This document shows, piece after piece, positions 63,049 through 64,000 of a stretch of 64,000 nt of DNA. The stretch covers positions 1 through 64,000 of the forward strand of contig CAVZLR010000007.1 of assembly GCA_963776205.1 (NCBI GenBank), written 5' to 3'. Both the position numbers and the translations under genes were made by a program. The stretch is from UBA4459 sp963776205. GTDB taxonomy: Bacteria > Bacteroidota > Bacteroidia > Bacteroidales > F082. Below the pieces are notes generated by a model that worked only from the letters and a program-made list of their open reading frames with translations, made no database searches and was not told the origin of the DNA. Position 1 is the stretch's first letter. Each line of letters opens with the position of its first letter.

Positions 63049-64000
63049 ATGAAAGACTTTAAAATACTCCTGTTTCTTTTGCTGATCCTTCAGAGCGCCT
63101 CTGTTGTCGGACAGGAACCATTAACACTGGAAGATGCCATTCTGAAAGGCCTGGAAAACAATTTCCAGATCCGGATATCAGAACAGGAATATAATATAGC
63201 CAGGTTAAATAATACACAAGGCGCTGCCGGCAGGTGGCCTTCAATTAATATAGGTGTCAACAGCCTCAACCGTTACGATAATACCCCTAGTTATGACACT
63301 GCTTCGCTCAGTTATGTACGTGGTGATCAATATACCAATTCGTTAACACCATATGTTGAGTTAAGATGGCTTTTATTTGACGGTTTTTTCGTGAATATTA
63401 ACAAGCAAAAGCTGGATTTGCTGGAACAATATTCACAGGGGTATTCAACAATAGTTGTTGAAAATACACTTCAGGCCATTATACTTGGATACTATTATGC
63501 GCTACTTGAACAGGAGCGGCTGAAAGTTTTGCGAGGCGTTAAAGACTTGTCGGGCGACCGGTATGATTACGAAATGATGCGCAAAGATATTGGCACATCG
63601 GTTACTTTTGAAGTATTGCAGGCTAAAAATTCGTTTTACAGCGATTCAACCAATTACTTACTGCAGGAATTGAATGTTAAAAATGCTTTTCTCAGGTTAA
63701 ATCTATTATTAGGCGAACCCCCGGAAGTGCAATTTATGCTGGTGGATAGCTTTATGGTGAACACGCAAAATTACAACCTGAATGAATTGATGTCAAAAGC
63801 CCTTGAGAATAATACCAACCTCAAAAACCAGTATATAAACCATGAGATTCTGAAAAAGAATATTGGCATTGCCAAAAGCGATTTGTGGCCTTCTCTTTCT
63901 TTGCGGGCTGGTACCGATTATACACAAGGCTGGTACGATTGGGAGAAAAATGAAGCCAATACATATCTCTATGATTACTACGGCAATTTCACTTTGAGTT
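63049..64000 (+). CDS. TolC-family outer-membrane efflux channel, 3' end outside the window
   Basis: Open frame from the ATG at 63049 to the window edge, 317 codons with no stop, so the gene continues beyond. The signal peptide is MKDFKILLFLLLILQSASVV, followed by GQEPLTLEDAILKGLENNFQ, the first helix of TolC-like outer-membrane factors. Helical segments such as QGYSTIVVENTLQAIILGYY and SVTFEVLQAKNSFYSDSTNY and barrel strands near RWPSINIGVNSLN fit the first structural repeat and part of the second. It completes the tripartite pump with the adaptor and RND genes upstream. Confidence 0.92.
   Translation, partial: MKDFKILLFLLLILQSASVVGQEPLTLEDAILKGLENNFQIRISEQEYNIARLNNTQGAAGRWPSINIGVNSLNRYDNTPSYDTASLSYVRGDQYTNSLTPYVELRWLLFDGFFVNINKQKLDLLEQYSQGYSTIVVENTLQAIILGYYYALLEQERLKVLRGVKDLSGDRYDYEMMRKDIGTSVTFEVLQAKNSFYSDSTNYLLQELNVKNAFLRLNLLLGEPPEVQFMLVDSFMVNTQNYNLNELMSKALENNTNLKNQYINHEILKKNIGIAKSDLWPSLSLRAGTDYTQGWYDWEKNEANTYLYDYYGNFTLS

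Overview
The window comes from a member of the Bacteroidota, probably a Bacteroidales- or Marinilabiliales-like lineage (the order is only an inference). Evidence: type IX secretion (T9SS) C-terminal sorting domains, -7 boxes of the form TAnnTTTG, few Shine-Dalgarno sequences, a fused CzcA-CzcC efflux protein, a ptb-buk pair, and many YaiO-, PqqD- and M64-type proteins typical of that phylum. No rRNA, CRISPR array, phage or classical insertion sequence is visible.

Region 1 (1-17,812, all minus strand) is a surface-polysaccharide locus. Read in the direction of transcription, it has a winged-helix regulator, a sulfate-activation set (cysQ, cysC, cysD, cysNC), a UDP-sugar dehydrogenase, a Wzm/Wzt-type ABC exporter, a methyltransferase, a sulfotransferase and five glycosyltransferases. 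PAPS synthesis together with a sulfotransferase, and no sulfite-forming genes, points to a sulfated exported glycan. Four small hitchhiker genes of three unrelated families (GIY-YIG, GxxExxY and two S23-type four-helix bundles) sit between the operon genes. Each is bracketed by inverted arrays of short repeated words or palindromes. A strand-specific terminator-like hairpin lies in the leader of this operon.

Region 2 (18,287-30,599): an oligopeptide ABC ATPase and RNase R on the plus strand, then a compact minus-strand six-gene operon: PqqD-like protein, ATP-grasp enzyme, fold-III PLP decarboxylase, a urea-transporter/M23-peptidase fusion, an outer-membrane barrel and a TPR protein. An M64 peptidase follows upstream. 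The six-gene operon is my best candidate for an undescribed pathway.

Region 3 (30,707-47,050) is mostly housekeeping: an ECF sigma factor with a membrane partner, radA, two secreted proteins, rfaE2, a YbhN-like flippase-type protein, panD, panC, a thioredoxin-fold protein, tRNA-Thr(CGU), a repeat-rich T9SS protein, a YfcC-type carrier, a PD40 lipoprotein, a TPR protein, and butyrate kinase with phosphate butyryltransferase.

Region 4 (47,372-64,000) handles metals and efflux. A nikR gene, a TonB receptor and a three-part FecBCD-type importer look like a NikR-controlled nickel (or cobalt) uptake system with matching direct-repeat operators. It is followed by a CzcA-CzcC fusion plus CzcB, and then by a second RND pump (adaptor, pump, TolC) that runs off the end.

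About thirteen genes are broken by one to four single-base shifts, several at homopolymers, while their coding content continues intact in another frame. I read most of these as sequencing or assembly errors and annotate each gene as one unit, noting where the frame breaks.
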